A DNA stretch of 64,000 nucleotides from DASPWW01 sp963803425. Lineage in GTDB: Bacteria > Actinomycetota > Thermoleophilia > Solirubrobacterales > 70-9. This document shows, one piece after another, positions 24,775-33,901 of this stretch (position 1 is the first letter of the stretch; every line of letters starts with the position of its first letter). Made by a program: the position numbers and the translations under genes. The DNA is taken from the NCBI GenBank assembly GCA_963803425.1, contig CAWDMA010000001.1, positions 1,922,001 through 1,986,000 of the forward strand, written 5' to 3'. The notes below the pieces were generated by a model. The model did no database searches. It was not told the DNA's origin and saw only the letters and a program-made list of their open reading frames with translations.

Positions 24775-25929
24775 TCACCGTCCGAACAGGTTCGCGAACC
24801 AGTACGCCTCGAAGCCCGACTTCACCGCGCGGAAGGCCCGCATCCCGCCGAGCATGCGGCAATCAGGGACGTCCGTGCGGCCGTTCAGCTTCTCGGAGAA
24901 GTCGCACCACACCGCCGCGCCCTCGTACCCGGTGTCCATCACGCAGATGCCGACCATGTTGTAGAGCTCTCCGACGAACGTCCCCCGGACCTTGTCGAGG
25001 ATCTGGGAGACGACGTGCTCGGCCTGGAAATGCGCGAACACGCCCGCCATCCCGAGCCCGATCGTCGGCGCGACGACGTCGCCGATCCCCCACACGTTGT
25101 CGTGGTCGGGCGAGACCATCGTCGGCAGCGTCACCTGCATGTACCCGCCCTCCGCGGCCAGGCCCGCCTCGCCGATCACGCGGGGCGCGCGATGCGCGGG
25201 CACAACCAGCGCCAGGTCGTACGGCAGCTCGCGACCGTCCTTCGCCCGCAGCGACCTCGCAGAGGCATCGTGGCGCTCGAGCTCGAACCGACCCTCGAAG
25301 CCGACGCCGCGCTGATCGAGGAAGCGCCCGAATCCGTCCACCATCAACGGCCCGAACGTCTCCATCGGCCGATCCCACGTGTGGAAGACCGAGATCTCGG
25401 TGCGATCGGAGACGCCCCGCTGCTCGGCCAGGTAGCGGAGCATCATCGCCGCCTCGAACGGCGCCGGCGGGCACCGGTATGGCCACGACTCGACGCCCAC
25501 CACCACCCTGCCGCCCTGGAAGCCCGCAAGCCGCTCCCGCGCCGCGAGCGCGTCGTCGAGCTCCCACGGCGCCTCGAGCCCGGCGAGCTGATCCGACTCG
25601 CGGAGCTCGGCACCGAGCGCGACGATCAAGTAGTCGTACTCGAAGCCGCCGGCTCCGGTCTCGACTCGCTGCGCGGCCGTGTCGATCGCGGTCACGTCGG
25701 CGTTCACCACCCGCGTTCCGTATCGCTCATCGAGCAACGACAGCTCGCGGCGAACGTCGTCCGGCTCGCGCTTTCCGGTCATCACCCACAGGTAGCTGGG
25801 GCGGTACTCGTGCCACCGGCTGCGGTCTACGAGCACGACCTCGACCTCGCCCTGCTTGGCCCATCTCGACAGCCGCTTCGCCGCCACCGCGCCGCCGCTC
25901 CCACCCCCAAGAATCACGATGCGCTTCAT
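24775..25929 (-). CDS. FAD-dependent oxidoreductase, sulfide:quinone oxidoreductase-like
   Basis: The 384-aa protein starts MKRIVILGGGSGGAVAAKRLSRW, the FAD-binding Rossmann motif. It has a second dinucleotide-binding part (VVVGVESWPYRCPPAPFEAAMML), the FAD-closing motif NVWGIGDVV and a C-terminal Phe/Trp-rich membrane-contact region. This is the NDH-2/SQR family. One Cys lies in the position typical of SQR-like proteins (YRCPPAP), and others in VGICVMD and AVWCDF. Sulfide or a related sulfur compound as donor and a quinone as acceptor are inferred. The next gene (DUF1641) supports this. Confidence 0.82.
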   Translation of the reverse strand: MKRIVILGGGSGGAVAAKRLSRWAKQGEVEVVLVDRSRWHEYRPSYLWVMTGKREPDDVRRELSLLDERYGTRVVNADVTAIDTAAQRVETGAGGFEYDYLIVALGAELRESDQLAGLEAPWELDDALAARERLAGFQGGRVVVGVESWPYRCPPAPFEAAMMLRYLAEQRGVSDRTEISVFHTWDRPMETFGPLMVDGFGRFLDQRGVGFEGRFELERHDASARSLRAKDGRELPYDLALVVPAHRAPRVIGEAGLAAEGGYMQVTLPTMVSPDHDNVWGIGDVVAPTIGLGMAGVFAHFQAEHVVSQILDKVRGTFVGELYNMVGICVMDTGYEGAAVWCDFSEKLNGRTDVPDCRMLGGMRAFRAVKSGFEAYWFANLFGR

Positions 25930-25936
25930 CCCGGCC

Positions 25937-25950
25937 GACCGTATAGCGTC
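25937..25950. promoter_or_regulatory. Possible overlapping divergent promoters
   Basis: CCGTATAGCG contains TATAGC on the plus strand and CTATAC on the minus strand. It sits between the divergent flavoprotein and quinone-oxidoreductase genes in a GC-rich gap, about 10 bp from the flavoprotein start. Confidence 0.35.
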
Positions 25951-25981
25951 CACGGGCCGGCCGAACCCGAGCAAACTACGG

Positions 25982-26923
25982 ATGCGCGCCCTGCAACTCA
26001 CCGCAGAGAACGGGCCTGAGGCAGTCGCCCTGGTCGACGTACCCGAGCCCGACGACGACCTCGTGGTGGAGGTTCGCGCCGCCGGCGTCTCGTTCCCGGA
26101 CCTGCTGATGACCCGCGGCGAGTACCAGCTCCGCCGCGACCCCCCGTTCACGCTCGGGTGGGAGGCCGCGGGCGACGTCGTCAAGGCGCCCGCGGGAAGC
26201 AGGTTCAACCCCGGCGACCGGGTGATGACGATGAGCTTCGGCGCGCACGCGGAGCGGGTCGGGGCGGCGCCGGAGGCGACCTTCCCGCTTCCCGACGCGC
26301 TCACCTACGAGCAGGGCGCGGCGCTGCCGCTGAACTACCTGACGGCCGTGGCGGCGCTGCAGCGCAGGGGCAGGCTCCAGCCCGGCGAGAGCGTGCTCGT
26401 CCACGGCGGCGCAGGCGGGATCGGGACGGCGACGATCCAGGTCGCGAAGGCGATCGGCGCCGAGGTGACGGCCGTCGTCTCGACCGAGCAGAAGGCGGAG
26501 GTCGCACGCAGCGCCGGCGCGGACCGGATCGCGATCGGCGAGGACTTCCGATCGCAGCTCGAGCAGCCGGTCGATCTGATCGTCGACCCGGTCGGCGGCA
26601 CGGAGCGGTTCAAGGAGAGCCTCCGCGCCCTGCTCACCGAGGGCCGGATCGTGGTCGTCGGGTTCACCTCCGGAGAGATCCCCGAGGTCAGGGTGAACCG
26701 GCTGCTGCTCCGTAACGTCGACGTGTGCGGGTGCTCGTTCGGGGTGCTCGCGTCCCACCAGGCCGGCGTCACGGAGGCTGTGCAGCAGCTCGAGCAGTGG
26801 GTTCAGAGCGGCGTCGTCCACCCGCTGGTCGGCTCGGTGCGGCCGCTCGAGCAGGGGCCGGACGCGCTCCGCGACCTGGACGAGCGGCGCGCGACCGGCA
26901 AGGTCGTCCTGTCGCTCGACTGA
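25982..26923 (+). CDS. NADPH:quinone oxidoreductase-like MDR protein
   Basis: This is a 313-aa medium-chain dehydrogenase/reductase. The N-terminus MRALQLTAENGPEAVALVDVPEP, the substrate-domain segment AAGVSFPDLLMTRGEYQL and the NADPH-binding motif SVLVHGGAGGIGTATIQVAKAIGA place it with zinc-independent quinone/enoyl reductases. No zinc ligands (catalytic Cys or structural Cys set) are present. An SFGVLASHQAGVTEAVQQLEQW segment is typical of this subfamily. A conjugated carbonyl or quinone is the probable substrate. Confidence 0.88.
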   Translation: MRALQLTAENGPEAVALVDVPEPDDDLVVEVRAAGVSFPDLLMTRGEYQLRRDPPFTLGWEAAGDVVKAPAGSRFNPGDRVMTMSFGAHAERVGAAPEATFPLPDALTYEQGAALPLNYLTAVAALQRRGRLQPGESVLVHGGAGGIGTATIQVAKAIGAEVTAVVSTEQKAEVARSAGADRIAIGEDFRSQLEQPVDLIVDPVGGTERFKESLRALLTEGRIVVVGFTSGEIPEVRVNRLLLRNVDVCGCSFGVLASHQAGVTEAVQQLEQWVQSGVVHPLVGSVRPLEQGPDALRDLDERRATGKVVLSLD

Positions 26924-26978
26924 GCACGGTCGAGCAGGAGGTCCTGATCGGTGTGCGATGACCCGAGCAGGCGAGCGC

Positions 26979-27773
26979 TCAGGCCGGGCCGAGCCGGACC
27001 GCCTCCCCGATCGGGAGCCACCTGACCGCATCTCGCACCCGCGGCGGCGCCGTCGCGAGCTCGCGCTCGATCGCGTCGCGGCCCTCGCGGAAGTGCTTCC
27101 AGCCCTCGTAGTGGATCGGGACGATCGAGCGCGGCCGGACGTGGTCGCACAGCTCGATCGCCTGGTGCGCGGTCATCGTGTAGCGGATCGGGCCGGTGAC
27201 CGGGAACCGGACGCCGCCGAGGTGGAGGACGGCGACGTCGACGTCGAGCCGGTCGGCGACCTCGAGCACGCCGCCGTACAGGACGGTGTCGCCGGATATC
27301 CACAGGACGCCGTCCCGCTGCCCCGGCCACGCCAGCGAGAAGCCGACGACCTCGCCGACGATCGGGTGGCTGAGCGGCGGGCCGTGCCGGCACGGGGTCG
27401 CGGTGGCGGTGATCTCCGGCTTGCCGTCCGCGGCCAGTGTCGTCTGATCCCACGCCGCCAGCCCGCGGGCGGAGCCGCCCAGCGCCCGGGCGCCGGGGAC
27501 GGTGGTGACCACCACGCCGGCCTCTCCGAGCAGCGCGCGCCCGGCGGCGTCGAGGTTGTCCTCGTGGTGCTCGTGGGTGATCAGGACGGCGTCGATCGGG
27601 CCGAGCTCGTCCGCAGGGATGCGGGGGCCGATCAGCTTGCGCGAGCCGGTTCCCCACCCGAACCGGTACGAGCCTCCAGCCGGGTCGAAGGTCGGATCGG
27701 TGAGCAGGCGCCACCCGCCGATCTCGATCAGCAGCGTCGGGCCGCCGATGTGCGTGAGCGTCACCCCGTCCAC
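26979..27773 (-). CDS. MBL-fold metal-dependent hydrolase (UlaG/RomA-like)
   Basis: The 264-aa protein begins MDGVTLTHIGGPTLLIEIGGWRLLTDPTF. It has a metal-site motif HEHHEDNLD that differs slightly from the usual HxHxDH, with Asn as the last ligand position. ISGDTVLYGG and IVPIHYEGWKHFREG follow, as in UlaG/RomA-like lactonases and phosphodiesterases. The GTG start at 27773 follows TAGGGT by nine bases on the minus strand. The substrate is unknown. Confidence 0.82.
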   Translation of the reverse strand: MDGVTLTHIGGPTLLIEIGGWRLLTDPTFDPAGGSYRFGWGTGSRKLIGPRIPADELGPIDAVLITHEHHEDNLDAAGRALLGEAGVVVTTVPGARALGGSARGLAAWDQTTLAADGKPEITATATPCRHGPPLSHPIVGEVVGFSLAWPGQRDGVLWISGDTVLYGGVLEVADRLDVDVAVLHLGGVRFPVTGPIRYTMTAHQAIELCDHVRPRSIVPIHYEGWKHFREGRDAIERELATAPPRVRDAVRWLPIGEAVRLGPA

Positions 27774-27899
27774 GGCGATCCGACCCTACCGTCTCGCTAC
27801 GCTAACCCGCGGAGCGGGAGCTCCCTGCGCGCGATGAGTTCTGCACCTCGCCGCGGTCCTAGCACTAGCTGAATCTCAACCGCCCAAGGGGGTCTCGAA

Positions 27900-30061
27900 T
27901 GACGCGCCGGCTTGCCGCACTGGCCGACTTCACCTACCGCCGCCGGGGCACCGTGGTGCTCGCGTGGATCGCGGTGATGATCGTCACGATCGGGCTCGGC
28001 TCCGCGCTCGCGGGCGAGTACAACGCCAACTACGACACGCCCGGCTCCGAGTCGAAGGCGGCGAGCGATCTGACGGAGAGCCGGTTCGACGGCTACAGCG
28101 GCCAGGAGATCTACGTCGCATGGAAGGACGAGGCCGGCGCGGACACTCCCGCCGCCCGGCGGCAGGTAGAGCTTCTTCATCGACGAGGCGACGCAGGTCG
28201 ACCACATCGCGCAAGCCGACGCCGCTGCGGTTCTCGAAGGACGGGACGATCGGGTCGACGACCCTCCCGCTGACGTCCCCGCGTGGGAGGTGCCGAAGGA
28301 GTCCGGCGAGAAGCTGATCGACGCCGCCGAGGGGAACAGCGGCAACGGCGCTCGAGATCAAGCTCGGCGGCGATCCGATCTACCAGGCCCAGAGCCAGTC
28401 GAGCCCGGAGGGAATCGGGTTCCTCGGCGCCGCGATCGTGCTGCTGATCGCGTTCGGCTCGGTCGTCGCGGCGGGGCTGCCGCTCGCGATCGCGCTGGTC
28501 GGGCTGGGGATCTCCTCCGGCGGGCTGATCGTGCTGCTCGCCAACGTGGTCGACGTCCCCGACTGGACGACCGCGGTCTCCGGCCTGATCGGGATCGGCG
28601 TCGGCATCGACTACGCGCTGCTCGTGCTGACCCGGTTCCGGACGGCGATGAACGAGGGCAAGGACGTCCACGACGCGATCGTCGAGGCGATCACCACCGC
28701 GGGCCGCAGCGTGATGATCGCCGGCTGCACGGTGGTGATCGCGGTGCTCGGCCTGATGCTGACCGGCGCTCCCGTACATGTACGGGGTCGCGATCTCGGC
28801 CTCGCTCGCCGTGCTGGTCGTGATGGTCGCCGTCGATCACGCTGCTGCCGGCGCTGCTCTCGCTACCTGGGCCGCGGGTCAACAAGCTCCGGATCCCGTT
28901 CCTCGGCCGGAGCCTGCGGGCCGAAGGGCAGACAGGCGAGCTCGCCCGCGGCGCGCTGGAGCCACGCGGTGCAGCGGCGCCCGTGGGTGGCGGCGATCGG
29001 CGCCACGGCGATCCTGCTCGCGCTCGCCGCTCCGGCGCTCGGCATGCGCCTCGGGTTCCCCGACGCCGGCAACGACCCGCCCGACACGATGACCCGGCAG
29101 GCCTACGACCTGAACACGGAGGGCTTCGGACCCGGCGCGAACGGCCCGCTCGTGATCGCCGCCGAGCTCCCGGGCGGCTCGGCGCGAAGGCGACCGTCCA
29201 GCGGCTCGCTGGTCGGATCTGCGGAGCGAGCCGGGGTGGCGTTCGTGGCGAAGCCCGTCGATCAGCGACGACGGGACGGCCGCGCTGCGTCACCGTGATC
29301 CCGACCACCTCGCCGCAGGACGTCGAGACCGAGGACCTCGTGCACCGGCTCCGCGACGACATCGTCCCCGCCGACGATCGCCGGCACCGGAGTCACCGTC
29401 GAGATCGGCGGCGTCACGGCGGCGCTCGAGGATCAGAGCGAGTACATGAAGGACCGCATGCCGCTGTTCATCGTCGGCGTCGTCGGGCTCTCGTTCCTGC
29501 TGCTGCTGGTCGCGTTCCACTCGCCGCTGATCTCGCTGAAGGCGGCGATCATGAACCTGCTCTCGGTGACGCGCCGCGTACGGCGTGATGACGCTCGTCG
29601 CCAAGGGGGGCGGCGTCGGCGGGCTCATCGGCATCGATCACGAGGTCCCGATAGCGCCGTTCATGCCGGTGATGATGTTCGCGATCCTGTTCGGCCTCTC
29701 GATGGACTACGAGGTCTTCCTGATCTCGCGGATCCGCGAGGAGTACCTGAAGGACGGCGACACCAGCCGGGCGGTGGCCGACGGGCTGGCCAAGACCGCC
29801 CGGGTGATCACCGCGGCCGCGGCGATCATGGTCGTCGTCTTCCTCGCCTTCCTCGCCGCCCCGGACGTGTTCCTGAAGCTGTTCGGGATCGGGCTGGCGT
29901 CGGCGATCTTCCTCGACGCGACGCTGGTCCGGATGGTGCTCGTGCCCGCGGTGATGCAGCTGCTCGGCAGCCGGAACTGGTGGATCCCGGACTGGCTGGA
30001 GCGGGCGCTGCCGCGGCTGGACGTGGAGCGGTCGACGGCCGCCGCACAGGGCCAGCCGTAG
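27900..30061 (+). pseudogene. MMPL-family RND transporter, interrupted by many one-base frameshifts
   Basis: The region encodes a complete MMPL/RND protein of about 720 aa when read across frames. The start is MTRRLAALADFTYRRRGTVVLAWIAV. Middle helices include GFLGAAIVLLIAFGSVVAAGLP and IGIGVGIDYALLVLTRF. A second half includes MPVMMFAILFGLSMDYEVFLISRIREEYL and ends LPRLDVERSTAAAQGQP. At least eight single-base insertions or deletions split it, for example near 28160, 28345, 28770, 28830, 28865, 29185 and 29570. Between them the protein sequence is well conserved and GC3-rich, which fits sequencing error better than old decay. An AAGGGGGT ribosome site precedes the ATG. Such proteins export lipids or drugs. 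Confidence 0.85.
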
Positions 30062-30080
30062 CGGGGCCGCCCGGAGATCG

Positions 30081-30116
30081 ACTGACAGGAGACGCCCAGG
30101 GGCGTCTCCTGTCAGT
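30081..30116 (+). terminator. Perfect 16-bp stem-loop terminator
   Basis: ACTGACAGGAGACGCC, loop CAGG, GGCGTCTCCTGTCAGT form a perfect hairpin 19 bp after the MMPL stop. It is followed by CTTCCC rather than a U-run. A factor-independent terminator of the GC-rich actinobacterial kind is likely. Confidence 0.75.
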
Positions 30117-30150
30117 CTTCCCGCGGTGATCGGGCGGTGAGGGCATCAAC

Positions 30151-30603
30151 CTGAACTGGGCCCTCGTCGGCGCCGCCGCCGCGACCCTGATGATCGGAGC
30201 GCTCGCGGCCCTGCAGCCCCCGATCAACAGCGAGCTCGGCCGCCGCACCAGCGACCTCGGCGCGGCGCTGACCAGCGGGCTCGTCACCTGCCTGCTGCTC
30301 GGGATCCTGGTGCTCGTGTTCGGCAGCCCCGGCTCGCTGGCGCGGCTCCGCGACGTCCCCCTCCCCTACCTGGTCGGCGGCGGGATCGTCGGCGCCAGCT
30401 TCCTCGGGATCTCGTTGGTCACGGTCCGCTATCTCGGTGCCGGGCTGACCGTCGCGCTCGTGATCACCGCCCAGCTGGTCGTCGCCGCCATGCTCGACCA
30501 CCTCGGCGCGATCGGCCTCGACCAGGTCCCGATCACGCCCGCTCGGCTGATCGGGATCGGGATGCTGGTCGGCGGGTCGGCGCTGCTGTTCCTGGACCGC
30601 TGA
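30151..30603 (+). CDS. YdcZ/DUF606-type DMT permease
   Basis: The protein is about 150 aa with five hydrophobic helices. MIGALAALQPPINSELGRRTSDLGAALTSG is the conserved first helix and loop of the YdcZ (DUF606) branch of the drug/metabolite transporter superfamily. It has no ATG at its expected N-terminus. The frame reads NWALVGAAAATL before the first Met (30190), preceded by a CTG at 30151 with GTGAGGG upstream. CTG is therefore the likely start and 30190 the alternative. Members with this half-size layout may dimerise. The substrate is unknown. Confidence 0.78.
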   Translation: MNWALVGAAAATLMIGALAALQPPINSELGRRTSDLGAALTSGLVTCLLLGILVLVFGSPGSLARLRDVPLPYLVGGGIVGASFLGISLVTVRYLGAGLTVALVITAQLVVAAMLDHLGAIGLDQVPITPARLIGIGMLVGGSALLFLDR

Positions 30604-30616
30604 GGGTCGGCCTCAG
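30600..30616. terminator. Short hairpin containing both convergent stop codons
   Basis: CTGAGG and CCTCAG pair around GTCGG. The TGA of the YdcZ gene and the stop of the convergent CocE-type gene each lie inside one arm. With only six base pairs it may be a weak bidirectional terminator or chance. Confidence 0.3.
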
Positions 30617-32280
30617 CCCGCGTACGCGAGCAGCAGCCGCGATCGGTGGTCGCGGTCGTGGTGGATCGCGTGGGTGACGGTCGCCTTCCGGCACAGGTGC
30701 CAGGGCTGATGGTCGTGCCCGAGCTCCAGGTCGGCCGGCGGCCACTGGGCGTGGTCGGCGCTGCTCACGGAGAGCTTGATCCGGTGTCCCGGCCCGAACA
30801 CCGTGGCGAGCGGAGACAGCTCGATCCGGTACTCGAGCACGCGACCCGGCTCGACCGGCTCAGCCCGCTCGTGCGGGTGGAACGGCAGCCACGGCTCCGA
30901 TCGCGACTCGTCAACCTCGCGGTGGGAGGCCTTCAGGAAACCGCGAGTGATCTCCACCTCGTTGCCCTCCGGGTCGACGTCGAGCACGGACGCCATCCAG
31001 TTCGTGTCCTCGGTGTCGATCGTCGCATACAGCGTCAGCGCCGCCGGCCCGACGACCTCGACCGGGGCGAGCAGCGGCTCGGTCGCGTACTCGGCGGTGG
31101 CGATCCGGGGCTGCACCTCGATCGGGGCCTGCGTGAACACGTCGGGGCACCCGTCCACCGGCTCGGGGTCTCGGGACAGCCCGCCGAACCGGCGCAGATG
31201 GAGCTCCACCCACTCGGTGCCCCGAGGCGGCCACTCGTCGTACCGGCGCCATCCCCCGCGCCGCACGTGCAGCTTGATCGGGGGCTCGTCCATGATCCCG
31301 TTGTCCGCCCCCTTCAGCCAGTGGTCGTACCAGCGCACCAGCTCGGCGTTGTAGGCGGCGTCCATCGGGGCGTCGGCCTCCACGCGGCTCTCGATGTAGA
31401 GCTTCTTCGGCGCGTCGATCCCGGCGTAGTGCTGGAATGCGCCGCGCAGGTGCATGTGGCCGTACGCCCACCACCCCGACCCGGTGTAGAACGGGACCTC
31501 GATCTCGCCGTAGCGCGGGTAGGCGGAGCGATCCCTGTAGAACGGGCCGTCGAGGGGATTGGCGAGCACGTCGAAGAACAGCGGCGAGCGCTCCGGGTTG
31601 GCCGCGGTGTTGTACAGCCCCGGGTACATCGACAGGTCCGGGTCGGAGGTGAGCCGCGACACGATCTCCTCCAGTTCGGGGTCGGAGCTTGCCGCAACGA
31701 CGTCGGAGGTGTGCCGGCCGCGCGCGTACACCATGTAGATGTAGTCGAAGAAGGTGTGCAGGACCCCGCCGTGGTGGGTGCCCTCGCGGTAGTAGTCGGC
31801 GGGCGCGTTCAGGGGCATGATCGCCCCCAGGTGCGGCGGCCGGAGCGCTGCGGCGGCGAGCTGGATCGCCCCGTAGTAGGAGACGCCGGCCATCCCGACC
31901 TTCCCGTCGCACCACTCCTGGGCGGCGGACCACTCGATCGCGTCGTAGCCGTCGCGCGCCTCGTCGTCGGACATCCAGCCGCGGTACGCGCCGCCGGAAC
32001 GCCCTGTTCCCCGCACGTCGGCGATCACGTGCACGTACCCCGCGGCGGTCAGCAGCCGCGGGTCCCCTGCCTCGATCTCGCGCGCGTACAGCGGCGATGT
32101 CGGGGGCTGCGGCGGAACGGGCAGCGACTGGATCTCCTTCCCGTACGGCGACAGCGCGACGAGCGCGGGGTGCGGGCCCGGGCCGTCCGGCAGAAAGACG
32201 TCGGCAGCCAGCTTGGTCCCGTCCCGCAGCGGGATCAGGGTGTTCCGCGCCTCGATCAAGTGCGGCGGGTAATATATCAC
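30613..32280 (-). CDS. CocE/NonD-family hydrolase
   Basis: The protein has 555 aa. RNTLIPLRDGTKLAADVFLPDGPGPHPALVALSPYGK is the typical opening, and GMAGVSYYGAIQLAAAALRPP holds the nucleophile Ser134. The C-terminal jelly-roll domain (residues from about 370) carries the X-Pro dipeptidyl-peptidase / cocaine esterase fold. Such enzymes cleave esters or acyl-amide bonds of varied compounds. The GTG start lies within an AATATATCA...TGATATATT inverted repeat shared with the divergent flavin reductase gene, so joint regulation is likely. Confidence 0.88.
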   Translation of the reverse strand: MIYYPPHLIEARNTLIPLRDGTKLAADVFLPDGPGPHPALVALSPYGKEIQSLPVPPQPPTSPLYAREIEAGDPRLLTAAGYVHVIADVRGTGRSGGAYRGWMSDDEARDGYDAIEWSAAQEWCDGKVGMAGVSYYGAIQLAAAALRPPHLGAIMPLNAPADYYREGTHHGGVLHTFFDYIYMVYARGRHTSDVVAASSDPELEEIVSRLTSDPDLSMYPGLYNTAANPERSPLFFDVLANPLDGPFYRDRSAYPRYGEIEVPFYTGSGWWAYGHMHLRGAFQHYAGIDAPKKLYIESRVEADAPMDAAYNAELVRWYDHWLKGADNGIMDEPPIKLHVRRGGWRRYDEWPPRGTEWVELHLRRFGGLSRDPEPVDGCPDVFTQAPIEVQPRIATAEYATEPLLAPVEVVGPAALTLYATIDTEDTNWMASVLDVDPEGNEVEITRGFLKASHREVDESRSEPWLPFHPHERAEPVEPGRVLEYRIELSPLATVFGPGHRIKLSVSSADHAQWPPADLELGHDHQPWHLCRKATVTHAIHHDRDHRSRLLLAYAG

Positions 32281-32299
32281 CGTCTACCACTGATATATT
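32271..32299. promoter_or_regulatory. AT-rich inverted repeat in a divergent promoter
   Basis: AATATATCA (32271-32279) and TGATATATT (32291-32299) are perfect inverted repeats 11 bp apart. They lie between the CocE-type hydrolase and the flavin reductase gene. TATATT is also the leaderless -10 of the reductase, 7 bp before its GTG. The two arms resemble the GTATATC sites elsewhere in this island. Confidence 0.7.
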
Positions 32300-32306
32300 T
32301 CGCCAC

Positions 32307-32909
32307 GTGAGCACAGCTGACGCCGGCGCGGAGCGCACCCCCCTGGTGGTCGGGATCGGGGGCACGGTCCGACCCGGATCCTCGACCGACTGGGCGATGC
32401 GGCTGGCGCTCGAGTCGGCCGAGCGCGGCGGCGCCGAGGTGCTCGTGTATCCCGGTGAGTACCTGGCGCGACTGCCGCTGTACTCCCCGGCCGCGCCGGA
32501 GCGGAGCCGCGACACGGCGGAGCTGGTCGAGTCGGTGCGGAGCTCCGACGGCGTCGTCGTCGCCTCGCCGGGGTACCACGCCAGCCTCTCGGGGATGGTG
32601 AAGAACGCGCTCGACTACCTCGAGGACCTGCGCGAGGACCAGCGCCCCTACCTGTCCGGTCGGGCGGTCGGGTGCATCGCAGCCGGAGCGGGATGGCAGG
32701 CGGCCGTCTCGACGCTGGGCACGCTGCGAGCGATCGTGCACGCCCTGCGCGGATGGCCGACCCCGCTCGGCGCCGCGATCAACGTCGCCGCGGATCGGGA
32801 CGGCGATGCGGAGGCGCGGACGCGCTCGCAGCTCGAGATCGTCGGCGAGCAGGTGGTCGAGTTCGCCCGCCTGCGCGCCGCCGCGGGCGATCTCGCTCGG
32901 AGCCCGTGA
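32307..32909 (+). CDS. NADPH-dependent FMN reductase family protein
   Basis: The 200-aa protein starts GTG at 32307, 7 bp after TATATT. The flavodoxin-like fold is recognisable from VVGIGGTVRPGSSTDWAM (phosphate-binding loop), VVASPGYHASLSGMVKNALDYLEDL (the SPEY-type flavin-binding loop of SsuE/ChrR-type reductases) and GCIAAGAGWQAAVSTLGTLR. Such enzymes reduce FMN for two-component monooxygenases. An LLM-type monooxygenase is encoded 3.5 kb away in the operon that converges on this unit, so a supply role is plausible. The stop overlaps the next gene in GTGA. Confidence 0.87.
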   Translation: MSTADAGAERTPLVVGIGGTVRPGSSTDWAMRLALESAERGGAEVLVYPGEYLARLPLYSPAAPERSRDTAELVESVRSSDGVVVASPGYHASLSGMVKNALDYLEDLREDQRPYLSGRAVGCIAAGAGWQAAVSTLGTLRAIVHALRGWPTPLGAAINVAADRDGDAEARTRSQLEIVGEQVVEFARLRAAAGDLARSP

Positions 32910-33901
32910 TCGCCCCGACCGGCGACGGCATCCGGCTCGGGGTGGGCGGCCCCGAGGTGTCGGCGGTCGGGCTCGGCTGCATGGGGATGTCGACCTTCTA
33001 CGGCCATGCGGATCGGGCGGAGTCGATCCGGGCCGTGCGCAGGGCGGTGGAGCTCGGCGTCACCCTGTTCGACACCGCGGACGTGTACGGCAACGGCGCC
33101 AACGAGCGGCTGCTCACGGAGGCCCTCGGCGACGATCGGAGCCGGGTCGTGCTCGCGACCAAGTTCGGGCAGGTGTGGACCGAGGCCGGCGAGTTCGCGG
33201 GGCTGGACGGAACCCCCGAGCACGCGCGGCGGGCGTGCGACGCGAGCCTGCGCCGGCTCGGCCTCGAGGCGATCGACCTCTACCAGCTCCACCGGGTCGA
33301 CACGGCGACCCCGATCGAGGAGACCGTCGGGGCCATGCACGAGCTCGTCGAGGCGGGAAAGGTCCGCCACCTGGGGCTGTCGGAGGTGAGCGCCGAGCAG
33401 CTTCGGCGGGCGGTCGCGACGGCTCCGATCACGTCGGTGCAGAGCGAGTACTCGCTGCTGGAGCGCTCGGTCGAGACAGAGGTGCTGTCGGAGTGCGAGC
33501 GGCTAGGGGTCGGGTTCCTGGCGTTCGCGCCCCTGATGCGCGGCCTGATCGCACGGCGGTTCACCGATCCCTCCGAGCTCGACCCGGAGGACACCCGGCG
33601 GGAGGGGCGCTACCCGCGGCTGCACGCCGAGGCGCTGCAGCGGAACCTCGCCCTCGCCGAGGCCGTGTGGGAGATCGCGTCGCGGCGCTCGGTGCCCGCT
33701 GCTCAGGTGGCGCTCGCGTGGCTGATCGGACGCGGCGCCGTCCCGATCCCGGGCGCGAAGAGCGCCGCGCGGGTGGAGCAGAACGCGGGAGCAGTCGGGC
33801 TTCGGCTCGACGGCGCGGAGCTAGCCGCGCTCGACGCCGTCGTCGGGCCCGGCGGCGCCGCGCACGGCCAGCGGCTCCCCAGCCGCCCCGCTCGAGCCTG
33901 A
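32906..33901 (+). CDS. Aldo/keto reductase
   Basis: The protein has 331 aa. The family signatures are LFDTADVYGNGANERLL (catalytic Asp and Tyr), VLATKFGQVWT (Lys) and DLYQLHRVDTATPIEETV (His). IPGAKSAARVEQNAGAVGL is the NADPH-binding region. It reduces an aldehyde or ketone with NADPH. The GTG start overlaps the flavin-reductase stop, so the two are coupled. The 3' end overlaps the convergent isochorismatase gene by 81 bp. Confidence 0.9.
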   Translation: MIAPTGDGIRLGVGGPEVSAVGLGCMGMSTFYGHADRAESIRAVRRAVELGVTLFDTADVYGNGANERLLTEALGDDRSRVVLATKFGQVWTEAGEFAGLDGTPEHARRACDASLRRLGLEAIDLYQLHRVDTATPIEETVGAMHELVEAGKVRHLGLSEVSAEQLRRAVATAPITSVQSEYSLLERSVETEVLSECERLGVGFLAFAPLMRGLIARRFTDPSELDPEDTRREGRYPRLHAEALQRNLALAEAVWEIASRRSVPAAQVALAWLIGRGAVPIPGAKSAARVEQNAGAVGLRLDGAELAALDAVVGPGGAAHGQRLPSRPARA

